Positions 1 through 11,050 of a DNA stretch of 64,000 nucleotides are shown one piece after another. Every line of letters begins with the position of its first letter. The first letter of the stretch is position 1. The translations under genes and the position numbers were made by a program. Origin of the DNA: Filosporella fistucella (lineage: Eukaryota > Ascomycota > Leotiomycetes > Helotiales); the NCBI GenBank assembly GCA_030077755.1, contig JAQJZZ010000004.1, positions 62,001-126,000 on the forward strand. The letters are read 5' to 3'. The notes beneath the pieces are model-generated. The model saw nothing but the letters and a program-made list of their open reading frames with translations. It ran no database searches and was not told where the DNA came from.

Positions 1-174
1 AAAAAGGTAAAGAAGTTGCATCAATATGTTTCGGAAGCAGTGCGCAGCGAGGGTGTTGATGAATCGTGGAGGATTGCATGGAATAGCACACCACCTGAGA
101 AGGTCAAGTGCATGGCGGACTTCAACGATCATTCTTGGGTACCTTGGAATGAGGGGTTTGAAAAGAAGATGTAA
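1..174 (+). CDS. C-terminal end of an unrecognised protein (cut by window edge)
   Basis: Frame 1 is open from the first base to a TAA at 172-174 and gives 57 residues ending in FEKKM. The stretch is rich in tryptophan and charged residues (ESWRIAWNS, HSWVPWNEGFEKK), which looks like a genuine protein end and unlike a random frame. The start and most of the gene lie left of the window. I do not recognise the family. The alternative is an accidental open frame. Confidence 0.45.
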   Translation, partial: KKVKKLHQYVSEAVRSEGVDESWRIAWNSTPPEKVKCMADFNDHSWVPWNEGFEKKM

Positions 175-619
175 AAGGGCCTTCGTTTACTTCTACTTTG
201 TGGCTCGATACCAAGGATTATACTTCTCTGCCAGCTTTATGAGCCCATTGCCATCTTGGAGTGTACTAAGTCCATCCTCTGCCTTCACTGTTGTCTGTTC
301 GAGTCAGGCGATAATCACCTCGCCAGCAGTAATGAATGCTCTTGACGTGGAGGGGTCGATGGTCCCAAAGTTGGAGGTCTTCAATGACACGCTAAAAAGC
401 TGCTTGTATTCAGTGACACCTCTCACTAAGTCACGCAAGTGCTGACTGGCCTCATATACTGCAGTGGACGCGGACATTCTCTCGCCGCCACTCGCTGTCA
501 AGGCAGATTAGTAGGCCTCGATCTTGAGCTTGTTTACAACCGCAACTCCCACCTCCCAAAGATCGTTTCAACAGCATCACACAGCTGCTGATATTTGATT
601 CAATCTTCTGATCAACCTG
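175..619. other. Gap with no convincing gene
   Basis: Short open frames exist on both strands (for example a 65-codon minus frame at 304-501), but none has a motif or splice signals I can support. It may hold the 3' end of the left-edge gene and eroded DNA upstream of the P450 relic. Confidence 0.4.
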
Positions 620-2265
620 TAGTCCTTTAGAAACATAGGATTTCCCGTCTTGTGCCTTCTTGCGTGGAGTATATTCACAGTCACGAAGATCATCTTCCGT
701 GTTTACCTTTATCCACTACGCCAATTTTCTGGTCTACTAGCGGCCAGATGTACCACCTGGTGGAAAACATACATTGAAGTCGTGAAGGGCGAATCCATGA
801 CTGAGACACATTTCAGGCTTCATAATCAATGTGGAACGTCTATCCGGTTTCTAGGACGTGTTCATCACTCAGAGTTGCAGGTCACATCGTCCGAGTAGCA
901 CCGAATGAGGGACGTCGGCCATTTTGAACCCAACTCTCCTATCAATCATCCTAACAGAGTCAGCTCCACTTTACAAATCCTGATGCATATCACGAGATAT
1001 ACAAGCGTCGCTGGGATAAAGAGAAGTCCTCGTATGAATCTTTCGGCGCGAAGATCATTCATCTTTTGGTCTTCGCACATACACTGAAACAAAGCAACAT
1101 AAAGATATCTTACAACCAATATTCTCCCGGCGTGCAGTCCTTGAAATGCAGCATCTAGTTCAAGAAAAGGTATGTGGGATCGAGTGGCACATGTTATCAC
1201 AGCTAATTTCTCCAGATCAACCACCTTGTTGATGCATTGTCTTTGCAGGATGCTGAAGGACGCTCTTCAGACATGCTACTCGTCTTCCAATGCTATTCAG
1301 TTGACCCTATCACAGCGTTTTGTTTCGGGAAGTCAATAAAGACCATCTCTGTGCCAGACTTCAGGGCGCTGATCGTTCTGGCAATTCAGAACTCCTTGCC
1401 AGCATCTCCGGTCCTCAAGCACTTTCCAATTTTTCGAAGATTGGTCTTCTCTCTCCCATCATGGTTGTCACTTATCATGTCTCCTGGCACGGCTAGATTG
1501 ACCAACCTCCCATTCATACTTCGAGAGCAGATTCGGGAGGCGATGTCACGCCCGGCTGTTCTGAAAGTATCAGATAAACAGACCATATACGATCGGCTCC
1601 TGGGCCCAATAGCCAATAGAGGATTCCCGGTGCCCGATGAGACCAGTCTATTCGAGGAGTCACAAGCAATCATATTCGCCGGAGGTTTGACAGTAGCAGA
1701 CGCTCTGAGAATTGGCCTTCCCCATCTTCTCAGAAATCCTAAACAGCGTGTGCGCGTGGAGAAATAATCCACGGAATTTGGCACAATATCAATCGGCCAC
1801 CAGGACTCGACAAGCTTGCAAGACTCCCTCTCTTGACTGCTGTCATCAAAGAATCAGTGGGATTCTCACATGGAACAATGACTCCACTCCTCCGCGTGGT
1901 GCCTGACAGTCGCTGGACAGTTTGTGGGAAGAGAATTCTGGAGGAACTGCTGTGGGTATCTCGCATGTCTTCGTACACCAGTCTGAGCACATCTTCAAAG
2001 ACGCATATCGCTTGAATTTTCAGAGATGGGTTGGAGAGGAAGGAAGCAGTTGGAACCTTGGCTCGCTGCATTCAGCACAGGACCTCGAAGTTTTCTTGGG
2101 ATCAATCTTGCATGGTGTGAGCTTTACTTCGCTTTCGCAACCATGATACGCCAGTTTGATATGAAACTCAGTGAAGCGACGAAGCAAGATATGGCGATGA
2201 GGGATTGTTTTACCCCACTCTTTCGAGGCCATTTGAAGGTATATTGCAAGCCAAGGTCTGAATGA
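620..2265 (+). pseudogene. Cytochrome P450 relic (fungal microsomal type)
   Basis: Pieces of one P450 lie in order but in several frames. The N-terminal hinge (RVYLYPLRQFSG) is at about 700-735, then a helix B/C region near 968-1169. An intron with intact GT-AG ends follows at 1170-1248, then a long central exon from 1249, the K-helix region near 1840-1900 and the heme region to the TGA at 2263. Frameshifts are visible near 1090, 1745, 1937 and 2060. The signature residues are also lost. The I-helix reads AGGLT where an acidic residue is expected before Thr. The ExxR motif reads ESVG (1851-1862). The heme loop reads FSTGPRSFLG, with Phe (2092-2094) in place of the Cys that ligates iron. No start codon is apparent. 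It cannot encode a working enzyme. The subfamily resembles fungal P450s of the trichodiene-oxygenase type, which is inference. Confidence 0.9.
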
Positions 2266-2906
2266 GTTGCGCAGTGAGAGATATTATTGCTTAGCAGCAT
2301 GGAATTCGTCACGGGAATTGAACTCGCTCAGGGTGGTTTGCTTATGGACTAGGATATTAGACAATGAATGGTCGTCGTCGCTTTACATTTATTTCAATGT
2401 CAAGAGTAGGGCAAAATACGGCCTTCACATCAAAGGTTCGGTCCAGATAAGATCCCGAGATAGATTTACAGATGCAATATGTAACAGATATTCCACTTAC
2501 AAAAAGCTGCTGACCTCCAACTTCAAGCACAAGATGAAGTTGGGTTCCAAACCGCTGTATCTAACGGAACCTCAACGTCCATGAACTATTTGCACCGCAA
2601 AATAGAGAACGCCCCTTAGAGCAACTATGAACTTAGAATCCCCTGGGCCTCCTTCTTTGATAATTCCTCCGAAGAAATACGGAGTATTATCAATATAAAA
2701 ATATGTTCCTCTCATCTAGGGATACCTACATGCCGAGTCCGTCTTATTTCCATCCACATCTACCCCACTCTTGGCCTCGGCTGTACCCAATCAAGCCAAC
2801 CCCATTCGATACTTCTCAGCTCCTCCACCTCCGTGATATCTACATACATTCGTTTCATGAGAGTCCTCATTCTCAATCATATAACCGTTTTCCTAGATCT
2901 CCCATC
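2266..2906. promoter_or_regulatory. Upstream region of the flavocytochrome b2 gene
   Basis: No gene is seen. An AT-rich stretch with a TATAAAA-like sequence lies near 2693-2701, followed by pyrimidine-rich leader sequence. A frame is open from an ATG at 2703, but the first 68 residues are Pro/His/Ser-rich with no homology signal, so I treat this as leader and use the ATG at 2907. Confidence 0.45.
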
Positions 2907-4402
2907 ATGTCGATCCCCAAAATCTCAGCCGTGGACCTCGCAAACCACGCAACTCCCACTTCCTCTTGGATAGCCCTGAACGGCACCGTCTGGGACGTAA
3001 CGTCTTTCCTATCGCAACACCCAGGCGGTCCCGAAATCATCCTCGAGCATGTAGGCAATGATGGAAGCGACGCCTACAATTCGATCCACGGACCCGGCCT
3101 CGTTGCCACGTTTCTTGACCCCTCTTGTAGAAAGGGGGAATTAGATGATGCTTCCATTTCATTCTTCAAAAACCAAGCCGAGAAAGGGAAAGAAGGGGAG
3201 AAAGAAGGGCCAAGTCTGGGTTTGAAGAGTATTATCAATTTGCGACAGTTTGAGGCTGTGGCGGAACAGAGAATGAATGACCGGACGTGGGCGTATGTAT
3301 CTGGGGCTACTGAGAACGGGAGTTCGCACCGTCTGAATCAGGATATCTACTCCCGAATTCTTTTTCGGCCACGAATTTTGGCAAAGGTAAAGGATTGCGA
3401 TACTTCTGTATCTGTTCTGGGTCAGAAGTATCAACTTCCTTTCTTCAATGCCCCAACTTCATCGGTCAAGTTAAGCCATAAAGATGGCGAGTTGGCAATT
3501 GCCAGAGCTTCAGTTGCGTTCGGAGTTCCACCTATAATACCTACACTTGGTAGTTATTCCACCGACGAGATAGCAGGAGCGATGCCAGATGACTATCCAT
3601 TCTTCTTTCAATTGTACATGTATTCTTCTCGTGAGCAGACGAGAAAGATATTAGAAGCTGCATCGAAATATAAGTCTAGAGCACAGGGCATTCTATTTAC
3701 AGTCGATTTGCCGGTTATGAGTAAACGAGAAGCGCCTATCAGAGTCCGTAAAGGAGAGGAAAAGAAAGAAATACAAGCTGCGCCACCGCCTGCGACTGGC
3801 GCTTTGGAAGACAACCTGAATTGGGAGGATGTGAAGTGGATTAGGGAGGTCACTGGACTACCTGTATTCCCGAAAGGTATTCAAACATGGGAGGATGCAA
3901 AGAAAGCGGCAGAGGTGGGATGTGAAGGGATCTATCTCAGCAATCATGGTGGAAGAGCCGTGGATACTGCGGTGCCAGCTATCATTACTCTGCTTGAGAT
4001 ACAGCGGAATTGTCCCGAAGTGTTGGAGAAGATGGAGGTCTTTATTGATGGTGGTGTATGGAGAGGAGGAGATATTCTGAAGTGTATTTGCCTAGGAGCA
4101 AGTATGGTTGGTATTGGGAGGCCATTCCTGTACAGTTTGAGCTATGGGGAAGAGGGTGCAAGAAAGGCGTTCGAAAGTAAGTCACAAAGCATCTGTCGTT
4201 GAGGGAGAAATTAAGGCTAATTTGCACAGTTTTAAGAGAAGAGTTGCAAATGGCGATGCAGTTGGTTGGCATCACGAGCTTGAGTCAGGCGCATCCGGGA
4301 CTGCTGAATACAGGAGATGTGGATAGATTGGTGTATCAAGGAGAGGGACATCCATGGGCGAAGAAGATTGTGAGGAAATCATTGGTCAAGAGTAGACTGT
4401 AA
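2907..4402 (+). CDS. Flavocytochrome b2-type L-lactate (2-hydroxyacid) dehydrogenase
   Basis: Two exons, 2907-4176 and 4230-4402, joined in phase 1 across a 53-nt GTAAGT...CAG intron, give 480 residues. Residues about 5-85 are a cytochrome b5-like heme domain with the HPGG motif and a second heme histidine in NSIHGPG. The rest is an FMN-dependent alpha-hydroxyacid dehydrogenase barrel: FFNAPTSS, FFFQLYM, TVDLPVMSKRE and the active-site SNHGGR, carrying the catalytic His and the substrate-binding Arg. Family members oxidise L-lactate (or mandelate/glycolate) and pass electrons through the heme to cytochrome c, in yeast in the mitochondrial intermembrane space. The upstream ATG at 2703 would add 68 residues that could act as a targeting leader; I prefer 2907 because the b5 homology starts right after it. 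Substrate specificity cannot be read from sequence. Confidence 0.9.
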
Positions 4403-6303
4403 AATAGAATGCTAGATGAGAATAGAGAGAGGAAGTGCAGCGAAGGAACAGAACAAGACTACATTGAGTTTGGAAATCAGGGGGCTCAAAATCGTGGTAG
4501 TCACTCATAGACAATCTGACCTATATGCATCGGCGAATTGTTAGATGGCACAATTTCCTGCCTCAAAGCTTGACTGAAACTGATGAAATCTGTGTATGAA
4601 AGCTTGTAGATTAGCTTGAGCAACCCAATCGAGTAGCGATTGTATCACACCAAAGGGGAAAGGAATAAGTCCCTTGACGAGCAACCAACGCTTAGACGCG
4701 CCCTCCAACTTCTTCTGTCTGATGCTAACATTGTCACATTTGGTAAATGGGTGTCTTGTATATAATGTGCTTCCATGACTCTATCTTTAGATTTGCGTCA
4801 CGAGAGGCATTACCGATTTGCTTCAATGACAAGTTCGGAAGGATTCTACGTGATTCTTTCATGACTGAGTGCATATGGAAGGTGAAGCCATTGCTTCTAC
4901 TTACATTAACTCAAAGAAAAGATTTGGCAGCTCAAGAACACTATGCAGACAACGCACACAAACTTCAGATATTCTGAATCGAGTTTGAAATCAGAATCTC
5001 TCGAATATCCTGTCGCAAAAGTAGATTTTGACATGTTGAACGTGTAGTGGATTTCGAGGAAATTCTATAAGTACTTTCACGCTCTGGTAATGACACTCTT
5101 GAGCAACTGTAAAGATGGAACTAAATCCCGTGGAGCATGCCGAAGTGGGGCCAATAAATGCGGTAAAGACGAGATATACCCCATGTCTGCGATAACCCTA
5201 CCTGATACTCATGCCAAAGGGGATATATGTGAAAAGAAGAATCTGTATTGTCAAGAATTCTCGCCATCAACAGTAACGACCATGGTTTTGGATGAAAAAT
5301 TACAAATTCGAATATTCTGGTGCTTGTACGGCGAAAGCTAAAGAGCAACTTGCTTGTCTACTAGTCTAGGCTTTTATCACACCTACTACAGCTCACGCCG
5401 GGTGATAAGGCAAGCAACGCGAGACATTATATGAGGCATTGACTATAGCATCGTACTGCAATGACAGCCTATTGATGGAATCTCTCGCTAAGAAGAACTG
5501 CCCTCAAGAGATACCAATGTCAAATAAATTCTCGTCTAGGGCCGAAACTCGCAAGGTACGAGAGCGAAAATGAGGTCAGATAAATCCATTTGAAACTCGT
5601 CCGATCTCTATAGCCTAGAAAACTATCATCAAATGCAGCTACTGTCAAGATTTTCCTGCCTCAAGAGACAATATTTCAAGGAAACTTGACTTTCACAGCA
5701 AAATGCGTGAAGCACTGGCCCTGTCAATATTCGAGACAAAAAAGTCTCATCATCAAATACTTCCTCGGTCGACTGTCACCGGTTCGTAGGACTTGTAGCT
5801 ACTATCTGGACAGCAAGGTGCTGAATTTATCCGGTCAGATGTTGTGTGAACTTGCTGGACAAGCTGTCAGACTTGGTCAGATAGAGGAAAGGCAGATTCA
5901 TTAGCAATGCTTAGACTCTAGGGAGGAGTGGGGCTGATATTGACAATGACTCCAGTCAAGAATCTCACTTTTGAGGAGATGTGGAAAAAGGCGAGTTCGC
6001 TGGCACAGAAGAACTTGGAGTGCTGTGTACACTATGTGTGTTTGAACAATTGTATTGATGGAGATAGAACGCGCGGCAAAAGAAGCACAGTTGAATCACG
6101 ACCGAAGTTTTCAAGACAGGCGCAAAGAACATTCATGTAATGGTATCCGCAAATCATTGCTTACTTCCACGCTAGAAATCGCACGCAGCAGTGGCAAATG
6201 CCAAAACATACAATGAAAGATCGAATAGAATCAACGCTATGCTCCTGTTGCCTTGAAATACTCCTGCAATCAATTTTTAATAGCCGCTCTCAGCTTCTCA
6301 ATC
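4403..6303. other. 1.9-kb gap without a supportable gene
   Basis: Several frames of 60-85 codons occur on the plus strand (around 4747, 5090, 5686 and 5928), but they lack motifs, splice continuity or codon regularity. The sequence could include 3'-UTRs of both flanking convergent genes and an eroded gene. I could not identify one. Confidence 0.4.
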
Positions 6304-7731
6304 TCAGTGACCAGTCGTAGTCTCGCTCGAAGATCCATGTCCTGGTGGATCAGGGAAGTAGAACGCAGCAACTGCAATGATCATGTACACGATAACACAA
6401 AGTGCTCCCTCCAGATAGTTCGACTTTTGATCACGTAGGAAGTTACCGACGACCAAGATGGCGAGGATTAAGGAGATTATGTTGAACAGATCAAAGTTGA
6501 GATCCATACCCTTGTGGAGACCCCATCCAACGATGACAGTCAAAGGAGCATTGAACAGTGCAGTCTGGATAGTGGCTCCGAGGACATGAGAGAGAGCAAA
6601 GTTCATCTGGTTGTCCCATGCTTCATCTACAGCAGTCAAATGTTCAGCAGCCTTTTCGACGAGTGGAACCAGAATGAGACCAATGAATGCATCAGAGACG
6701 CCTCTCTCTACAATGTGAGGAATCTGTTCGACGAGAGCAATTGCGATCAAAGTGACGAGTGCTACAGAGACCGTGAGAGCGATAACACATTCAGTAAATG
6801 TCAACTTGGCTTTGCGAAGATCCTTGTGTCTGTCGGCATCGTTCAATTCATCAGTCTCGAAGAGAGCGTCGTAGATACCGTGATGTGTTCGCATTTGAAA
6901 CCAAACGTATATGGCGTATGCAACGATCAAGAAGATGGCTGTAATTCGTGAAACATTGAGGGTCTTCTCTGTGAGTAGCTCCGCTGTTATAGCATTCGAG
7001 TTTTGGATTGCGAGGTAGAAAGCTGTAGGAACGGCAAGACCAAGGCCACTGCAGGTGTCAGCTCATTCGATTTCCGGGGTATGATGAACTTACGCTGTCA
7101 AAAGCAATCCGCTTCCAACTTCACTGACAACTTCATCGAATTCTTGTTCATCTCTTCGCATACCACCGACGAAAAAACACATGCCAAGACAGAGAAGAAG
7201 TGTAGCTAGAATGGAACCCAGGATGGCAGCTTTAATGACTTGAAATTCACTCTTTGTCAAAAGAACCATGAACAGAATGATTTCGACAATAGATCCCAAT
7301 GTTGTCTCCAACAGAACACCGAATACCTTTGGCAATTTCCGAGCAAGCTCTTGTCCAGCAAATCCGATCATGTTGGCGCAAGGAACCATAGCAATGTAAT
7401 TGAGCGTGAAGATGAGAACATGCATATCCTTTCGAGCGTATCGAACTGCAATGGCAGCAGGCACGACTGGCCATAAAATGTTGACAGCACGAGATACAGC
7501 ACTGGCAGAACGCCATGTGATCTTAAAGAAGTGAAATGGGTGGAATCCACGTCTGCCACTCTCCCCCTCCGGCTTGATCATCTTTGTAACTGCCTCATGT
7601 TGGTGAACAGGTAGGAGGGTTTTCGGAGGAGCAGAGGAAGGGCTTTGCGGGCTCTCGGTGGGTTGGATCTTCTCATTCGTTGTAGATGTGCCATTTTCTG
7701 ACTTGCGGCCAAGTCTCGAAGAAATCGCCAT
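6304..7731 (-). CDS. Ca2+/H+ antiporter of the CAX (VCX1) family, variant motifs
   Basis: Exons 7731-7094 and 7048-6304 are joined in phase 2 across a 45-nt GTAAGT...CAG intron and give 460 residues. A 75-residue polar cytoplasmic N-terminus is followed by about 11 hydrophobic segments and an acidic loop (HHGIYDALFETDELNDADR) between the two halves. Both alpha-repeats are recognisable: LGSIVEIILF with GSILATLLLCLGMCFF, and VEKAAEHLTAV with GATIQTALF. CAX exchangers use the vacuolar proton gradient to load Ca2+. The usual G-N-A-x-E motif is altered in both repeats (GSIVE; VEKAAEH), while the glutamates that normally bind Ca2+ are kept. It may be a paralogue with changed selectivity and not the main vacuolar exchanger. 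The start at 7731 is the first ATG of the frame. Confidence 0.9.
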
Positions 7732-8793
7732 CTCGGCTTGGAAAGCTTGTCCAAAGCTTGGTGGGTGTATAGTCGATGGTTTGGAATAGGGGGATGGGAT
7801 TTGTTGGAGGATCTCGCAGATTCTGAGATTTGGTCAAGGTAGTTGAATTGAAGAAGAAAAAATACACATGAGCTATTGAATGCTCGTCTTGAGGTTGAGG
7901 CGAATTGTTCGAAGGGAGATTCAAATGAAAGTGAAATCAGGACGATGCCACGATGTCAGACATTGCCAAGCCGCTTCAGGCCGCGTCGATGCCTTGATTT
8001 GTGTCATGCAATCAAACGAATAATAGAGTTTCGCGACGGAAAACAAACTATTGTGTTCCAAGGAAGCTGAACTGCAAACACCCAACCGTTGGTGATGATC
8101 TGATCGTTTGTCGATTTAATGTGAAGGGGGAAAGTTGAGGCTCTAACCATTATTTGGATATCTTCCGTTCTTTCGTCATTGCTGACAGGATCCTAGCACA
8201 TAAATTCCCCACTCGGACGGCCCCCAAATTAGACGGAACTCATCATGACCAACACCATCACGATACCTCAATGGCTATTATGTTGAGATTTCCTCGTACC
8301 AAAATCACATTTTTTGAGGCGATGTCATTTATCAACACAATCAGCCAAATTTGAAGCTCAGCTGGCTTCACGATTTTGATCGTCCGTTTCTGCAGCAAAG
8401 CGAATCAGGGCTAATTATATTGAAACCGGTGTGCCATCCCCACTCGAATTCATTGGGTGAAGCTGCCGCCAAGGAGTGGACGCTTCTTGGCTCATTTTCC
8501 CTGTGCTCGATACTGGGGTATCGCTTCTGTCAGATCTTGATCTCAGGGCGGTCATAATTCGAAGAATGATGAGAACGCGACGACCTCAGATATTTATCGC
8601 TTCAATTGATGAAACAGAGTGGATGTAGTTATGATCATATTTGTATTCAAAAATCGTTGTGTTCGCCATTTAATAATACATGATATAGGAGACTGCTGCA
8701 ATCGCTCGTACGCTACGAAGGCTCAAATCAAATGGAAACGTGCATAATTCGGGTAGCATCACGAAGTCACTCGTAGTAGCGCAAGGAAAATAT
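7732..8793. other. Upstream region of the Ca2+ exchanger gene; no gene seen
   Basis: The window contains only short frames without features. It must hold the exchanger promoter (adjacent to 7732) and the 3'-UTR of the small coiled-coil gene (adjacent to 8793), both transcribed leftward. Confidence 0.4.
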
Positions 8794-9291
8794 TCAGATG
8801 TGGTCGTGACCTAAAATTGTCAGTCAATGTTTGTTGCAAATATTCAGTGTGCTCACGCCCAAGTGCATGTCCTCTCTTCGACATCGACTTTGCCTGGCTC
8901 TGCTTTATCTTCGCAAGTCTCGCTCTAATGATCATTAGCTTCCACTATAAAGTGAAGCGATCACCTACTCTTCCTTAGCTTCAACCTCCAGTCTCTTGAT
9001 ATGTTCTCTCGCTTCCTTCACGGCAAGTCTTGCCTGAGCGAGAGCTTTATCAGCATCTCTCTCTGCAGCTTCAGCACGCATCACTCGCTCTCTCGCGGCA
9101 ATAATTGAAGGATCCTCATCTCTTCTGTGTAAGAAACCACGTCGCTGTGGACTAGTTGAGGTATGAGTAGAACTTCGAACAGGAGAGACAGACGAGCGGC
9201 GTCGTCCAAACAATGATGAATGGCGACGGGTCTCAACGTCCTTCTCCACTACTGGCGGTGGGGTAGAAGACTTGTGGCCGAATAAAGGCAT
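8794..9291 (-). CDS. Small conserved fungal coiled-coil protein
   Basis: Three exons, 9291-8969, 8924-8857 and 8810-8794, have consistent phases and give 135 residues. Each of the two introns (44 and 46 nt) has GT-AG ends. The N-terminal half is basic and Ser/Pro/Arg-rich (FGRRRSS, SPQRRGFLHRRDEDPS). The second half is one long charged helix (ARERVMRAEAAERDADKAL, then EAREHIKRLEVEA), probably a coiled coil. It continues across the splice sites into ARLAKIKQSQAK and ends in LGRHDHI. I recall small fungal proteins with this layout and a GRHDH-type end, which supports the unusual 17-nt last exon. No biochemical role is known to me. Reading through the first donor would give a stop after 108 residues. 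Confidence 0.8.
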
Positions 9292-11050
9292 TCTGGATTT
9301 GGCTATGCTGATCTAGGTTTGGTTGAAAAGTACCAAAGTTGGACAGAATAGTGCTTGGAGGGTGCTTGAATTGTGGGAATACGCAGGGTTGAAGAGGAAA
9401 GCGAGCATTTAAGGAAACCTTTTGGGGTAGATCATTGCTCTTGAGGCAGGTTTTTGGAGATTCTGCAATACCGCTTCGATGACGTTGTTGACAGGGGAGA
9501 CGACCAGGGACAAAATTGGAGCACGTGAGGATATACTCTAGGTAATCTTCAACGGCCTCAGATGCACAGTCTCAAAGAAACCGAAGGGTAGAGTGGGACA
9601 TTTCTATCGATACTGGTACTACCGTTGGCACGAATAAGCCAAAATCAAGAGCCAAAGTCCGAGATATCTTGGCCTCACATGATACACATCACCTGACATG
9701 AACCTCTCATCTCCTGAACTTGGCTCTGAACCTAGAGCAGGAAGGAAAATCCACGACCAAATTAATAGAATCAATAAGAAACAGAAACCCGATAGACTCT
9801 GCGCCAAAAATTGAGGTGGATTTCAACATTAGATGTGTGGACAAATGACATGAACTCGGGTACAGAGGCCACAACAGTGAGACTGGCACTTGCTGACAGA
9901 ATACAGCCTGGAGGACAGATAGCACAGTGTTGGAAACCATATGAAACCAGATTCAATGGACACAGAAATATATTGAGCTGTGTTCACAGCAATACAAGGG
10001 CGGCACCCAGCAAAATACAGAGCTTTGATGAAATTAAAGCACAGAGAGTGGGAGCCCAATACTCCCTTTCTTCCAAAAGCTACCTCCTAATACTTCCGGT
10101 AGTAACCTCGTCATCATCACCAAGACGACTGATTGTCAGTCTATGACAGTCATAGCAAACGTGGCTGTGATGATAGGAGAATAAGTTTTGATCGAGTAAT
10201 TATCGAGTAAAAATCGAGTAACAGCAGGGACGCGGTTGAACTTCTGAACTTTATCGGCTGCGCTAACAACTTTTGGTGATTCGTCGGATCTCGCCTGTTC
10301 CACTCGTTCATCAACCACGACGCCCATTCTTGAGGATATTCCCAACACAGCGACATGCGTTGAGCCTGGGAGATCTGATGTTGCACTGCATAATTGATGC
10401 TGACTTGTATCAGGTACCTTCAATGTCGATAGAGGTAACTTGCCGTGGACCGAACGTCCCGATGTCTCTCCCTCCTCTCCGCTCCGGACGAAGTCAAAGT
10501 AGCCTCGTTGTTAGTCTCAAGGCTAGGGATTTGTTTACTCGATAGAAATGAGGTAAAACGAGACTATTCAGACGTCTAGATGCATTCCTCCACCGGTTAA
10601 TTCTGGATATCCCCGATAGAGGAGCCATCAAAGACACTAAGCTCACACCGTCATCTTCGGAAGGCTGTGAGATAGGAGAGATAAGGATTTTGGTGGGCTG
10701 TCCGGTCTGGCTGGGAATGGGTGGAGTCGATACGATGGGGAAGGTATGCGATGGATGCTGCACCCCACAAAACCCTGGCCGAGACGGTAGGTTTATTTCA
10801 CTGTCTCTGATCTGACTGTTTCGTTCTTCTTCTTCTTTTATATCCTCAACCTCGTTTTGAAGGTATAGCTATCTCCAAATTCCGGTCTTGTCAGCCTTGG
10901 CTAAGGGTATATTATTTCTCGACGTCTCAACACCACGATAAGCACATTCCAGAACGAAATTCACTTGTTTACCGTAGGCAAGGCATCAGGCGGCCTTGAA
11001 TTGCTCTCCAGAACCTCTTTTTCACTTATCGAAGCTCGCAAATCAACACA
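9292..11050. other. Intergenic, includes allantoinase promoter
   Basis: No supportable gene. A plus frame at 9811-10146 has no motif. Three copies of ATCGAGTAA lie close together near 10192-10219. The last ~370 bases are the promoter and leader of allantoinase, described separately. Confidence 0.45.
10680..11030 (+). promoter_or_regulatory. Three GATA boxes upstream of allantoinase
   Basis: GATAAG occurs at 10680-10685 and 10937-10942, and its complement CTTATC at 11025-11030, 21 nt before the allantoinase ATG. HGATAR boxes are the targets of AreA/Nit2-type GATA factors that switch on secondary nitrogen-source genes. That these sites work here is inference. Confidence 0.5.

Noticed and set aside
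304..501. 65-codon minus-strand frame resembling a protein fragment
   Set aside because: No ATG context, motif or splice partner; probably chance.
1237..1767. 176-codon frame that could be annotated as a complete gene
   Set aside because: It is the central exon of the P450 relic; the homology continues in other frames on both sides.
2703..2906. N-terminal extension of the lactate dehydrogenase frame
   Set aside because: Low-complexity Pro/His/Ser sequence before the cytochrome b5 domain; kept only as a possible targeting leader.
9811..10146. 111-codon plus-strand frame
   Set aside because: No motif, no splice continuity, and similar-length frames overlap it on the other strand.
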